Shown here: positions 1 through 10,500 of the stretch, piece by piece | Numbering within the stretch: the first letter of the stretch is position 1 | Layout of the letters: each line of letters opens with the position of its first letter | Origin: Astropecten irregularis | Lineage: Eukaryota > Echinodermata > Asteroidea > Paxillosida > Astropectinidae | Assembly: GCA_963971285.1 (NCBI GenBank) | Contig: OZ020244.1 | Span: 31,806,001-31,870,000 of the forward strand | Direction: 5' to 3' | Length of the DNA: 64,000 bases | Notes under the pieces: model-generated | What the model was told of the DNA's origin: nothing | Databases searched by the model: none | Seen by the model: the letters and a program-made list of their open reading frames with translations, nothing else | Position numbers and translations under genes: made by a program

Positions 1-43
1 TAATCTGGTGATCCTTGAAAGCTACTCGCAGTTTCTTCAGCAA

Positions 44-135
44 CTAAAATATTATAAAGGAGAATAGATGGATTGCGCATGATATCAACAATGCGAAAGA
101 AAAATTTGCCATCTTTGTACCACGACTTTGTAACT
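44..135 (-). CDS. Candidate last exon of the CUB/Ig gene with hydrophobic tail
   Basis: An acceptor (CCCAG) before 135 fits the phase-1 donor at 980. The 30 codons end with MANFSFALLISCAIHLFSFIIF-like hydrophobic residues and TAG. This suits a C-terminal anchor, but 92 bp of compatible frame could arise by chance. The alternative is that the gene continues beyond the window edge. Confidence 0.3.
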
Positions 136-3100
136 CTGGGTTTAATACACGTAAGTGTCACATATGGCACACGTGAATTTCACAATCTCCTGTCAAAGTT
201 GGTCAGTAAACAACTTAAGCCGTGCTGAAAATAAGTTTCCCTGATGCAGCTGCGATGCACAGTAGAAAAAAAACACATCAAACACGATCTCTATTGCAAG
301 GCACCAATAATTCTCTCATGTGAAAACAGAATGGAGTTTTATTGCGAACCGATACTGCTGCTATAGGTCAGTAGGATGTTTATCTTGGCGGAGACACTAT
401 GTATATAAATCTCTTCTGTGGATGTGTGGTTCTGAAAAGAACCGTCGAGAAGTTGAATCTGGACGGTTCTTTTCAGAACCACACATCCATAGAAGAGATT
501 ATACATGGTGTCTCTGCAAACCTTTCCTTATTACGTGACTTCCACCATGCAAAGCTTCAAATCCTACTGATATACAGGGTGTCCCAAAGAAAAAAACGCA
601 ACACTTGTGTCGAGAACTATTATATAAAAATTAAACTGTTTATCACTTCAAGATTGACATATGTGATTCAACTATGTCTTGGCTATCACCATGTAGAATT
701 TGAGCAATATTGGACTAAAATTGAGTGAAAAAACTAATACTGAATTACCCAACCTCAAAATCCCATTTTCATCTATAAATTTTTTTTTAAGAAGTACTCT
801 TTCACTTGGTCATATTTCAGCCCGATTTTGCTTAAATTTTACATGGTGATAGCCAAGACATGGTTGTATCATATATCTGAATCTTGAAGTGATAAACAGT
901 TTAATTTTAACATTATGTGTCCCGACACAGTGTTGCCTTTTTTCTGGGACACCCTGTATATCTTGTCTGATGAACGTACCTTGCAGTGTAACGGGAGCCA
1001 CAAGCCTCTGCTGACTGCCAGGAAGACTAGCTTGGCACACTAAGATGCCGACATGGCTGGCCTCAAATCTGTTGATCACCAGTATGCTTCCATTTGGAAT
1101 CTCTACAACCGATATGCCTTCTGTTACTTCACCTACAATCAAGAACAGAAAAACCCTCCGAATATATAAAGTGCTTACAGCCAAATCGTGCTGATCCATG
1201 CTTAGTGGAATGAAAGCTAGGGGGAAATATATGATGGTAAAAAAAACGGCCACACCCATCACCTGAACAAGGCTTGCCCTTCACCAACGTGGATGAGCAC
1301 TGCACACTTCAGTGCAGTGCTCAGGTTCAGGCTCTGGTTCCATTTCATGAATCCATTCTGAAATAACTGGTATCAAGATAGACTTTTGGCTGTGGTTCGA
1401 TCGAAAGTAGATTCTCTAGTTTGAAAAGGAAAACAGAGTTTCAGCTTCAATGAAAAACCACAACCTATATTTTCAGTATATGGATGTCAGAGCTGGAGCC
1501 TGAGCCAGAGCCTAAGCCTCCGTTCCGTAAACGCCCATACTGGGCTAGAATGTAGGGTGGAGCATGGAGGAAAACATGCACCAAGCAATTAAGAGTCTCA
1601 AAGATTTTGTTGGACTAGCTCTTTGTTTCTACTCCTGGAAAATAAAGTGAGTGATATCAGAGGTCTGTTACCTGCTAGCAGTTCAGTGACTCCTTTAAAC
1701 CACTTGACTACAGCATCCTCATAGTTGACAATGCACACCTGTTCCACCAAGTCCCCAAACTGTATGTCTGATGTTTGGACTGGACTTTTGACAAACTCCA
1801 ATGTCCTGTTATCAAGGACAGGTTGATCGCTGTCAGCGCTAGTTTCACGTTCTGGGTTGACATCTGCGCACAAAGAATGAGAATGGTATTAACTTTGGCT
1901 TACTGCAGTTCAAACGTGTTTCCAGGTTGCAATCCAAAATCAACCAGGCAATTTGACATGGCAATATCAAGCCCGAGTTGTTCCTGTAAATATATCAAGC
2001 CAATAGGGCTCCGCGCTCGATCTATTTATAGAATACGCCCTTTGTATCGACAGCTATAGTTACCCGAATGTAAGAACAAATATCACAACGTTTTACGTGT
2101 AAGTTAATGGGGCCACGTGCGACTTGTTTGTCCGAAATTCTGAATGTGACATCACGAGCGCAGAGCCCTATTCAAGAAGTTAATATTTGACATTAGCCAA
2201 CTCTAAGATCAATGTAGGAGGGGTTTCTGTTTATGCTTACTGTATCTAGCTTATTTACAAAGCCCATAAACAGGAAGAACACAAACCTACTGCAATTTTA
2301 TGTACAGCCAATAAGCAGCAAAGGTACACAACTAATGCAACAGGTATGATTGTATCTTCTTCACCTTTAAGCAACACATCTTAGACTTAAGGTAATTGAT
2401 TTTGTGGTAACACCATGAGACACAAATTATTCTCTTTTATGAGTTGGGTGGTGCTGAGAAGAGCTGGTTAACTCGACGTTCCAGCCAGTATGCTCTAGCC
2501 GTCTTCAGGAGAATGCAGGCCAAAGCATACATTAGCTGGAACACGTACTGGCTCTTTTCAGAGCCACCCAACTCATAGAAAAGTATAATTTCTCTCATGC
2601 TGTTACCGCAAAATAGATTACCTTATGAAGTTCCGCCATGCACAGCCATAAATCTAACAACTGAACTTAGACTACCTTTCTGGTGTTCACAAGCCTGAAT
2701 CCTTACCGTAGCTGACAAATGAAGCCAAGAATCCTCGCCTTTCGACTGAATCATCAGAGACAAGCTTGATAGTGAACTGTCCAGTAGATGAATGCATAGG
2801 TCCGGGGATGTTGCGGCCACAGTATTTTCCTAAAGGACTTGCATCTTCAAAAATTCCAAAGACACAAGAGTCTCATTTAGTGATAGATTCACTCAGCGTT
2901 GGACTGACTAGCTGTAGCTGGACTATAATGGCAAACCAATCTTTACTAACAAATGACTTGACTCAAGTCCAAGAGTTGTAATGACTCGCCGACTTGGCTG
3001 GATCACATTTTTTTGCAACTCAATTCGAGTCCTGAAGGCTAATTGACTCGACTCGAGTCACAAAAAACAGTGACTCCTTACAACTCTGTCGAAACCTGAG

Positions 3101-6100
3101 CAAAGAGCCCATACAACAAACTCCGGATCACATAAGTACTACCGTACCTGCCGACTTGCTGTCCAGTATGACAACATAGTCAAAGCTACAAAAGGAGTCC
3201 TCTAAATCCATAAAGTGGAAGGTGAGATTGATCAGATGGCCCTGGGGAGCATTGACCTCAATGATGCAGTCAGCATCGCTTGGATACGAACTAGGGTAAC
3301 CAGGTGATGTGATGTTGCCATAGAGAGCATCATGCCATATTTGGTTACATCCTGATAATGAAAAACAAGGATCAAATACAGTCATTTATAAATAGAGTAC
3401 GATATATGTATTACATATACTTGCTACTACTATATTTAAATATAATTCTTCTCAGATTCAACATACTTTCACAGTAACTGCTGCAATTGCTCAAATGAGT
3501 AGAACACCTCAGGCTATAGTGTTCATTGAAATCATATATTACAGAATAACTTGCCATCGGTTTCAATGGTCCCCACTTGTTGCTGTAAACCACGGCCACG
3601 TTCCTTATAGTCTGGTCTTTTAGTAGATGCTGGTGTGGTGGTACGACTGAGAGTGACGTCTTCAACAGCAACATTATCATTTTCAGTGCTACTTCCGGAG
3701 ACGTCGCCATCACTCCAACTCAAATCATCACCGATATCCAAACCTGTTGATAATTCACCTCCTTTGCTATGGCTGTTCTCTCCGTCAGAGTTTAGTCCAT
3801 TGGTCTCACCACCATTACCTTCATTCTCACCACCATTACCTTCATTCTCACCACCATTACCTTCATTCTCACCACCATTACCTTCATTCTCACCACCATT
3901 ACCTTCATTCTCACCATCATCACCTTCATTCACACCACCACCATCTTCCTTCTCACCACCTCCACCTTCAACATTCCCTCCGCCACCTACATCCCACAGA
4001 CCATCATCTCCATCACTTCCAATCGATTTAAACCGGATCTCGAAGCCGCGACCTGTATCTGACGCATCACTGTGGAATTTGATCAGCACAAAGGCATATG
4101 TTGATGTAAAATCGACGGGTAAGGTGTTTCCACAGTAGCGGCCAACTTGAGGTGACGTCACATCTGAGCCGTCATAAATAGTAAGATAATCATATCTGAA
4201 AAGGAATTAATTATACGTGTTAAACAGGACAATGGAGCTGATCTTCAGCTTTTTAGCCGGGCAAAATGTATAATTGTGGATGTACCATAGTTGGATTCTT
4301 TTTGTCAGAAGGGGATACCTTTGACCACAGAAAGAATTTGGTCTACTGAGGCACTTATGTTCTGTACATCGTCTTGATGGCAAGTTATTTCTTGCAATTT
4401 CTTTCACCTCTGCTTTTTAACTTCATTCCTCCATCACAAATATGGAGCACAAACAAAAGCCTCCAAATACCATTTGCAGCAAAATGACAATTTCTATCAC
4501 AATGTCGCTTTTATACAAAACAAAATTGCTTTTCAATATGTTTTGTGTGGTTTATGGTTTAAAGATTCGAAAACGCACAACATTTTGTGCCTCTGCACTT
4601 AAAGGTAGTATCATACTTTGGTGAGAGACGTTAAGATCAAAAAGATTTTCGGTCGTTGTTTTACTATTTCTGGATAAATACACCATTTTAGGCGGAAACA
4701 TTTTAACAGCATGTTTCTACCAGCACCATCTTCATACCCTGTGAGTTATACGTAAATTTTGTGAACATTTCTATTTTGGTCTCTTACCAAAGTATGATAC
4801 AACCTTTAAGAATCAATCAGGAAAAAGCATTTACATTATGCATTAAGACAATTTAATAAAATCCTCTAAAATGTCTCATTGGTTTATCAAATGTTTGGAG
4901 ACACTAGATGCAGGCGCGGTTCTAATTTTGTCTAGCCCCCCCCCCCCCCAAAATGCAAGTGAAAATTTTTCTTTTTTGAAAATACTGGATTTTTTCAGTT
5001 ATTAAACGCCAATTACATAAAAAACGCGTTGTGTGGCCTATAATGTGCATGTTTTTCGACCCCTAATAAGACATAGCAGAAGCGAGTGTTAGAAGAACCT
5101 AAAATATTGGGTCTTCTAGCCCCCCAAAAAAAATAATGGCTCTTCTAGCCCCCCAAAAATTTTTGCTCTAGAACCACACCTGACTAGATGAGACTGCGCA
5201 TCTTAAGTATTTACAAACTCTTATACTCACTGACACCTCCGCTCATGCTCCACATCAAACGAGACAAAGTGTACAGAGATCTTGTCGGTCAATGATGTTC
5301 TTAGCATCCAGGAGCAGTCTACATCAGTGGGGTAGTTATTGGGGAACCCAGGACTGGTCAAAACCTTGACTTGCCGGTCGGCAATGGTACTGTTTGTGCA
5401 ACCAGCTGAAAGAGTGAGAATTTGACAGTTCGGAATCCTTCATTCGAGCGACTGAAACTCCAACTGTTGTGTGTGTGTATGTGTCATCTCAGTAAATCGG
5501 CATCCAAGTTTGTAGTATGTCAGTACATTGGCTGCTTCTCAAAAAATTCTTAACAAAGTAACTAAACAAAAGCTGGTATTCAGAAATCAATATCGGGCAT
5601 GGGTGTACATTAGTCCACTCTGCCCCTCAGCCTCTGGTTAGTCTGGTACCCATCTTCTACAGTAAAGTAACTCACCTACTTACGACTCATCTGTTGGGTC
5701 TTGGTGCAAGACTAACCAGTGTGGACTAATGGACACGAACGCCCAAAATTGCTCAAGTATTAACCGTGGCCCCAATACTTAGAACTTCTTTCAAGCATTT
5801 TCTTTCTCTTTCTGGGGTTCCATCGCAAACATCTTTCATTTGGGAAATAGAAACAAAGCCATTTTCCAAACCTCGGCTCCGGTTCAGGCTCCGGCTCCGG
5901 CGCTGTCATTCATATGCTGAAAATATAGGTTGTAGCCTTTCATTGAAGCTGAATCTCTTTTTTCTTGTTCAAAATAGAGCATCTTCTTCCAAACTCATTA
6001 TTTTAGAATGGATTCACGAAATGGAGCCTGAGCCAGAGCCTGAGCCGAGGTTAGGAATTAAGGCCCAAGTCTCAAGTCCACCAGCCTGGTACTGCAGCCA

Positions 6101-6372
6101 AGATCGCCATTGAACTAACAACCTACAAGATTTCAGAGAAACGATGAGAGATGATTAAAGGCAGACATTAATAATGGAGCAGAGAAAGAAAGGGAAAGAC
6201 TACTCTTTGAATCTGAAATAAGGAATAGACACTTACCATCCGTGCTTTCAGCAGCTCTCCGTCTCATCAAGACATGCCTAAGCACATTGGACTTGCCCGA
6301 TGCAAGGAACAGAAAGCTGGCCAAGAGATACCAACGTAGCAACGAACGATACAATGTGACTTCCATACTCAT
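44..6372 (-). CDS. CUB- and Ig-domain secreted or membrane-anchored protein
   Basis: Multi-exon minus-strand gene; I do not recognise a named orthologue. Exons: 6237-6372, 5231-5405, 3551-4195, 3467-3513 (tentative), 3148-3351, 2707-2829, 1672-1863, 980-1132 and 44-135 (tentative last). Junction phases agree and most are phase 1, as expected for shuffled extracellular domains. The start at 6372 gives a signal peptide with a hydrophobic core (LLRWYLLASFLFLASG). Exon 2 plus the start of exon 3 form a CUB domain (SPGFPNNYP, DCSW, CQYDYLTIYDG, YCG). The rest of exon 3 is very acidic and Gly-rich with five copies of a 7-residue ENEGNGG unit. A second CUB follows (ITSPGYPSSYP, FDYVVILD, KYCG), then one Ig-like domain with Cys at VCIV, Trp at VKWF and Cys at GILVCQA. 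The donor at 3551 is weak; the 47-bp exon was chosen because it restores phase. The proposed last exon ends in about 20 hydrophobic residues and TAG at 44-46, suggesting a GPI or transmembrane anchor. Whole-model confidence is moderate; the CUB and Ig exons are secure. Confidence 0.72.
390..575. repeat. Foldback repeat with two histone-type 3' stem-loops
   Basis: Inverted arms of about 60-70 bp meet around 447-461. Each arm contains a perfect 16-nt hairpin: GGTTCTTTTCAGAACC at 465-480 on the plus strand and its reverse complement at 428-443. This matches the metazoan replication-dependent histone mRNA stem-loop: 6-bp stem, TTTC loop, ACA after the stem. An AGAAGAGA block follows about 10 nt later, at the position of the histone downstream element. 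Outside lies ACATGGTGTCTCTGCAAACC, shared with related repeats. Confidence 0.75.
575..956. mobile_element. Mariner-like MITE (CAGGGTGTCCC ends), copy 1
   Basis: Inverted ends CAGGGTGTCCCA ... TGGGACACCCTG flanked by TA. Each end continues into a ~130-bp inverted arm (ACTGTTTATCACTTCAAGAT, CTATGTCTTGGCTATCACCA). No transposase. Copies at 17223-17660 and 23101-23540. Confidence 0.8.
980..1863 (-). CDS. Ig-like domain, two exons
   Basis: Exons 1672-1863 and 980-1132 are joined in phase 1. The first carries the B-strand Cys (EQVCIVNYEDAVV) and the core Trp (KWFKGVTELL). The second carries NGSILVINRFEASHVGILVCQA, which matches the E-F strands and the second Cys, with His-Val replacing the usual Asp-x-Gly-x-Tyr. 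It is followed by a G strand ending VTLQ. An intron within one Ig domain is common in I-set folds. Confidence 0.7.
1318..1535. mobile_element. MITE with GAGCCTGAGCC ends
   Basis: Right end GGAGCCTGAGCCAGAGCC..CGTAAACGCCC matches 35888-36061. The left end is truncated next to a SINE fragment (1262-1317). Confidence 0.6.
2003..2172. mobile_element. MITE with AATAGGGCTCCGCGCTCG ends
   Basis: Inverted ends AATAGGGCTCCGCGCTCG / CGAGCGCAGAGCCCTATT; includes GTGACATCACGAGC. A sister copy at 36648-36916 is split by a nested element. Confidence 0.65.
2400..2650. repeat. Foldback repeat with canonical histone-type stem-loop
   Basis: The right arm holds GGCTCTTTTCAGAGCC at 2550-2565 followed by ACCCA, identical to the textbook vertebrate histone stem-loop, with AGAAAAG about 11 nt downstream. 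The left arm has a decayed inverted copy near 2450-2467. The outer arms (GCGGTAACAGCATGAGAG and its partner) and the CCGCAAAA..CCATGCACAGCC tail are related to the repeats at 390-575 and 40065-40260. Confidence 0.75.
3148..3351 (-). CDS. CUB 2 exon (first part)
   Basis: Phase-1 exon encoding C-N-Q-I-W, then GNITSPGYPSSYP, Cys, the hydrophobic strands LINLTFHFMDLE, and CSFDYVVILD. These are the conserved first two-thirds of a CUB domain. It splices to 2707-2829, which supplies KYCGRNIPGP, the SDDSV loop and the GFLASF strand typical of the CUB C-terminus. Confidence 0.85.
3551..4195 (-). CDS. Exon with end of CUB 1 and acidic Gly/Glu/Asn repeat linker
   Basis: Exon 3 of the CUB/Ig gene. It begins by completing the CUB domain (Q-YDYLTIYDG, YCGNTLP, a FHSDAS..GRGFEI ending) and then runs into a low-complexity linker. 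The linker contains a 21-bp tandem repeat (about 3808-3915) that reads ENEGNGG five times in the coding frame, flanked by degenerate Glu/Gly/Asp units, then a Ser/Thr-rich stretch. The plus strand of the same repeat gives long Pro/Ser-rich and His/Ser-rich open frames; these are shadows. Confidence 0.75.
4599..4809. mobile_element. TTAA-flanked MITE (AGGTAGTATCATACTTTGGT), short copy
   Basis: TTAA at both ends and inverted AGGTAGTATCATACTTTGGT / ACCAAAGTATGATACAACCT. The left half is deleted relative to full copies. The TTAA target suggests a piggyBac-like origin (inference). Confidence 0.75.
4911..5182. mobile_element. hAT-type MITE with 8-bp target duplication
   Basis: Terminal inverted repeats CAGGCGCGGTTCTA ... 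TAGAACCACACCTG, flanked by a perfect 8-bp duplication ACTAGATG (4903-4910 and 5183-5190). The interior has C-runs (TCTAGCCCCCC) repeated three times. Lies in an intron of the CUB/Ig gene. Confidence 0.85.
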
Positions 6373-6982
6373 GAAATGTGTACAAGAGGGAATGACATTG
6401 TTGACTGAAGAAGAATGCTATTCTGATGAGATAAATGCCTACACGGATGTGTTTGTGTGTTGCTTCTGACCGGACACTCTTTGTGGCTTTTAGAAGGAAG
6501 GAAGCACAGTTTGTTTGTTATTTGACACAAGATTCCTGCATTTGGGGAAATTCCCCATGATTTCCTTGTTGTCAGGTTTAACTGGCTTCAAAAGGAAAAG
6601 GACACCTCGTTAGTTAAATATTAATTTGCCTATTAGACTCCAGCATGTACAAGATGGAACTGAGTGTTAACTGGTTAACACTAAGTTAAACCAGGCATGT
6701 TCAGGTCGTGGGTTTGAATCCCACCTGAGCAAGCATGTGATTTTTTTTCACGTGCTCTCACAACTGAGTATACAGTGCTCATCCACGTCGGTGAAGGGCA
6801 AGCCTAATTTGCATATTATCTATTTCCCGACCAAAATCATTTAATATTCATGAAAAACCATTTTAGTTCTTCCATGTCTGCCTGCTTTCACTTTTAATGA
6901 TTTTCATTCATTTAAACAAATTATGCATGGTGACTTATTAATTTCCTTTAAAGCAATCTCCCCTGTGGTAACTAGATAATGT

Positions 6983-7130
6983 AACGAGACAAAGTGTTCA
7001 GAGATCTTGTCGGTCAATGATGTTCTTAGCATCCAGGAGCAGTCTACATCAGTGGGGTAGTTATTGGGGAACCCAGGACTGGTCAAAACCTTGACTTGCC
7101 GGTCGGCAATGGTACTGTTTGTGCAACCAG
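6983..7130 (-). pseudogene. Truncated duplicate of CUB exon 2
   Basis: The acceptor and first ~49 codons of exon 2 are repeated. The copy stops at the duplication junction, so the last codons (VEHERRC) and the donor are missing. Read-through gives unrelated residues and a stop, so the copy cannot splice into exon 3 in frame. A T for A change near 6998 also converts VHFVS into EHFVS. Confidence 0.8.
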
Positions 7131-7968
7131 CTGAAAGAGTGAGAATTTGACAGTTCGGAATCCTTCATTCGAGCGACTGAAACTCCAACTGTTGTGTGTG
7201 TGTATGTGTCATCTCAGTAAATCGGCATCCAAGTTTGTAGTATGTCAGTACATTGGCTGCTTCTCAAAAAATTCTTAACAAAGTAACTAAACAAAAGCTG
7301 GTATTCAGAAATCAATATCGGGCATGGGTGTACATTAGTCCACTCTGCCCCTCAGCCTCTGGTTAGTCTGGTACCCATCTTCTACAGTAAAGTAACTCAC
7401 CTACTTACGACTCATCTGTTGGGTCTTGGTGCAAGACTAACCAGTGTGGACTAATGGACACGAACGCCCAAAATTGCTCAAGTATTAACCGTGGCCCCAA
7501 TACTTAGAACTTCTTTCAAGCATTTTCTTTCTCTTTCTGAGGTTCCATCGCAAACATCTTTCATTTGGGAAATAGAAACAAAGCCATTTTCCAAACCTCG
7601 GCTCCGGTTCAGGCTCCGGCTCCGGCGCTGTCATTCATATGCTGAAAATATAGGTTGTAGCCTTTCATTGAAGCTGAATCTCTTTTTTCTTGTTCAAAAT
7701 AGAGCATCTTCTTCCAAACTCATTATTTTAGAATGGATTCACGAAATGGAGCCTGAGCCAGAGCCTGAGCCGAGGTTAGGAATTAAGGCCCAAGTCTCAA
7801 GTCCACCAGCCTGGTACTGCAGCCAAGATCGCCATTGAACTAACAAGTAACAACCTACAAGATTTCAGAGAAACGATGAGAGATGATTAAAGGCAGACAT
7901 TAATAATGGAGCAGAGAAAGAAAGGGAAAGACTACTCTTTGAATCTGAAATAAGGAATAGATACTTAC

Positions 7969-8104
7969 CATCCGTGCTTTCAGCAGCTCTCCGTCTCATC
8001 AAGACATGCCTAAGCACATTGGACTTGCCCGATGCAAGGAACAGAAAGCTGGCCAAGAGATACCAACGTAGCAACGAACGATACAATGTGACTTCCATAC
8101 TCAT
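7969..8104 (-). pseudogene. Duplicate of CUB/Ig exon 1 (signal peptide)
   Basis: This second copy of the signal-peptide exon is identical in protein sequence except for one residue past the donor. It retains the start codons and the GTAAGT-type donor. It could act as an alternative first exon that splices directly to exon 2 at 5405, provided its promoter was duplicated too. Confidence 0.75.
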
Positions 8105-9022
8105 GAAATGTGTACAAGAGGGAATGACATTGTTGACTGAAGAAGAATGCTATTCTGATGAGATAAATGCCTACACGGATGTGTTTGTGTGTTGCTTCTG
8201 ACCGGACACTCTTTGTGGCTTTTAGAAGGAAGGAAGCACAGTTTGTTTGTTATTTGACACAAGATTCCTGCATTTGGGGAAATTCCCCATGATTTCCTTG
8301 TTGTCAGGTTTAACTGGCTTCAAAAGGAAAAGGACACCTCGTTAGTTAAATATTAATTTGCCTATTAGACTCCAGCATGTACAAGATGGAACTGAGTGTT
8401 AACTGGTTAACACTAAGTTAAACCAGGCATGTTCAGGTCGTGGGTTTGAATCCCACCTGAGCAAGCATGTGATTTTTTTTCACGTGCTCTCACAACTGAG
8501 TATACAGTGCTCATCCACGTCGGTGAAGGGCAAGCCTAATTTGCATATTATCTATTTCCCGACCAAAATCATTTAATATTCATGAAAAACCATTTTAGTT
8601 CTTCCATGTCTGCCTGCTTTCACTTTTAATGATTTTCATTCATTTAAACAAATTATGCATGGTGACTTATTAATTTCCTTTAAAGCAATCTCCCCTGTGG
8701 TAACTAGATAATGTAAGTTTCCACGGGGAGAAATGGCTTTAAAGGAAATGAATAAGTTATCGGGAGAATCTGTGTGCAAGGTCATACAATATCATAAAGT
8801 GTATCCAATTCTGCATGACTTACAAACAAATACAACATACATTCACTAATTACCACTTTCAAAGATTTGAAGATATTGTATCATTTTATTCTTGATCAAA
8901 GTGAAATCAAATGAACTCACAGGGCTCTTGAAAATAATTTACAACAAACATTTGAACAACTAAAGACAAGTAAATCCTAAAGTCCTGATTGTCTTCTTGC
9001 CTTTGTTTTGATTTATTATCAT

Positions 9023-9493
9023 TTAAAGGTAGCATCATACTTCAGTAGCATGCTGAAATAGAAATGTTCACAGATTTACCTATAACTTACAGGGTATGAA
9101 GATGGTGATGGTAGAAACATATACCGTTCACATGTTTCTGCCTGAAATGCTGTATTTATCCAGAAAAAAAGACTTAAAAAATACTTTCTCAAAAAGTGGG
9201 CACCGAATGGGACTGAACATATAGCGCTCCGAACTTGTGCTAAAAATAGCACCGGATGTCAGACAAACATTGCAACCATGCAAACGTGTGTGCGTGTTGT
9301 GTGCGCGTCCATGTACTTGTACACTATGTGTGTGATATTGCAGACAATGTTTGTCTGACATCCGGGGATTTTGTGACGTCATTAGTGCAGAGTGCTATTT
9401 TCACAGATGACTGTGACTGTATCTTCCTTGATTTTTTTGCTCATGAATCTGTATTTATTTTACAAAAACACCAAAGTATCAATATTACCTTAA
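9023..9493. mobile_element. TTAA-flanked MITE carrying a nested MITE
   Basis: Outer TTAA/AGGTAGCATCATACTT ends; inside at about 9221-9399 sits another foldback (ATAGCGCTCCG ... AGTGCTATTT) whose sister copy is at 11874-12072. The outer element is therefore older. Confidence 0.65.
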
Positions 9494-9577
9494 TAAAGAT
9501 CTGAAACAGTAAGACTGTTTAACTCAGTCTCAAAGGCTGATCTCTTCAATCTCAATGTAACACAGGTCAACTCAACT

Positions 9578-10016
9578 TTAAAGGTTATATCATAGTTTGG
9601 TTTTGTCAAAGAAATGCAGATTCATGGGCAAAAATATCAAGGAAGATACAGTAACACTAACAGTCACCTGTGAAATTTTCAGTCCCATACCGTGCCCACT
9701 TTTTGACAAAACCACGAAAAACGGTCTCAGTATTTTTTAAGTCGTTTTTTCTTTTATATTTGATCTTTTAAAGATCAAAAATAATGTTGATGCCCACAGT
9801 ATTTCTTAAATCTTTCCACCGTTATTTTTTAACTTTAAAAGATCAAAATTGTTTTTGGTATCATTGGTTTTACTCTTTCTCTGGTTAAATACAGCATTTC
9901 AGGCAACAAAATGTTAATGGTATGTTTCTACCATCACTATCTTTATACCCTGTAAGTTATAGGTATGATTTCTGTTTCGGTATGCTGCCAAAGTATGATA
10001 GTGCGTGTACCTTTAA
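9578..10016. mobile_element. TTAA-flanked MITE, diverged long copy
   Basis: Same family; the centre contains repeated TTTAAAGATCAAAA palindrome units. Ends have decayed (AGGTTATATCATAGTTTGGT). Confidence 0.65.
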
Positions 10017-10214
10017 ACAGACAAATCAAGGAAGATATTCCTTTCTCCTAAGCAATGGATGATAATCAATGAACAGGTTTCACTCGACTACCAAAAGCCT
10101 TAGTCCAAATCTAAGATTCGAAATCCAATTAAATACGGCACATCCCTTCATACCCTTCCTTCCTCCACCTTGAGGCGTGAGAACAGCCTTCCCTGAAGAT
10201 GACATATTTGACAA

Positions 10215-10500
10215 GGACGGCAATCCATTATGCAACTTGGTCATTCCACAAAGTTGGGGCACAATTTGTGACGCCGTCCCCTGTTACATCGGTAACTTCT
10301 ACTGCCTGCTATTTTTACATTACAACAGAGTGAGTCATATGCAAAGATAAAGCACAACTCTGCAAGAACCTTGTAAGGTATATAACGATGCCAATTTAGA
10401 ATCCACATGCAGGTGACAAGATGTTTATTACCACTGATGTAACAAGGGACACCACAGCAAATTGTGGCCCAACTTGGTGGAATGACCCAACTCCATCTAA
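10215..10500. repeat. Foldback with ~55-bp arms
   Basis: GGTCATTCCACAAAGTTGGG near 10240 pairs with CCAACTTGGTGGAATGACCC near 10470; arms also share GTCCCCTGTTACATCGGT. No further copy seen in the window. Confidence 0.55.

Larger units (their letters stand above)
5258..8715. repeat. Recent direct tandem duplication, ~1.73 kb unit, two copies
   Basis: Copy 1 is 5258-6983 and copy 2 is 6983-8715. They are nearly identical: I noticed only a handful of substitutions (for example TCTGGGG versus TCTGAGG near 5818/7543) and one 7-bp insertion near 7849. The unit carries exon 1 of the CUB/Ig gene, most of exon 2, a foldback with GAGCCTGAG ends, and a tRNA-like SINE fragment. The junction reads TAATGTAACGAG, with about 2 bp of microhomology. 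It is either a young duplication or an assembly artefact from unmerged haplotypes. Confidence 0.93.

Noticed and set aside
3635..4138. Plus-strand Pro/Ser-rich open frame
   Set aside because: Antisense of the acidic repeat of the CUB/Ig exon; the minus frame has CUB motifs and splice sites.
5766..6113. Open frame of 115 residues present twice (5766 and 7491)
   Set aside because: It runs through the GAGCCTGAG MITE inside the tandem duplication and repeats Pro-Glu because of the element's end; not a gene.
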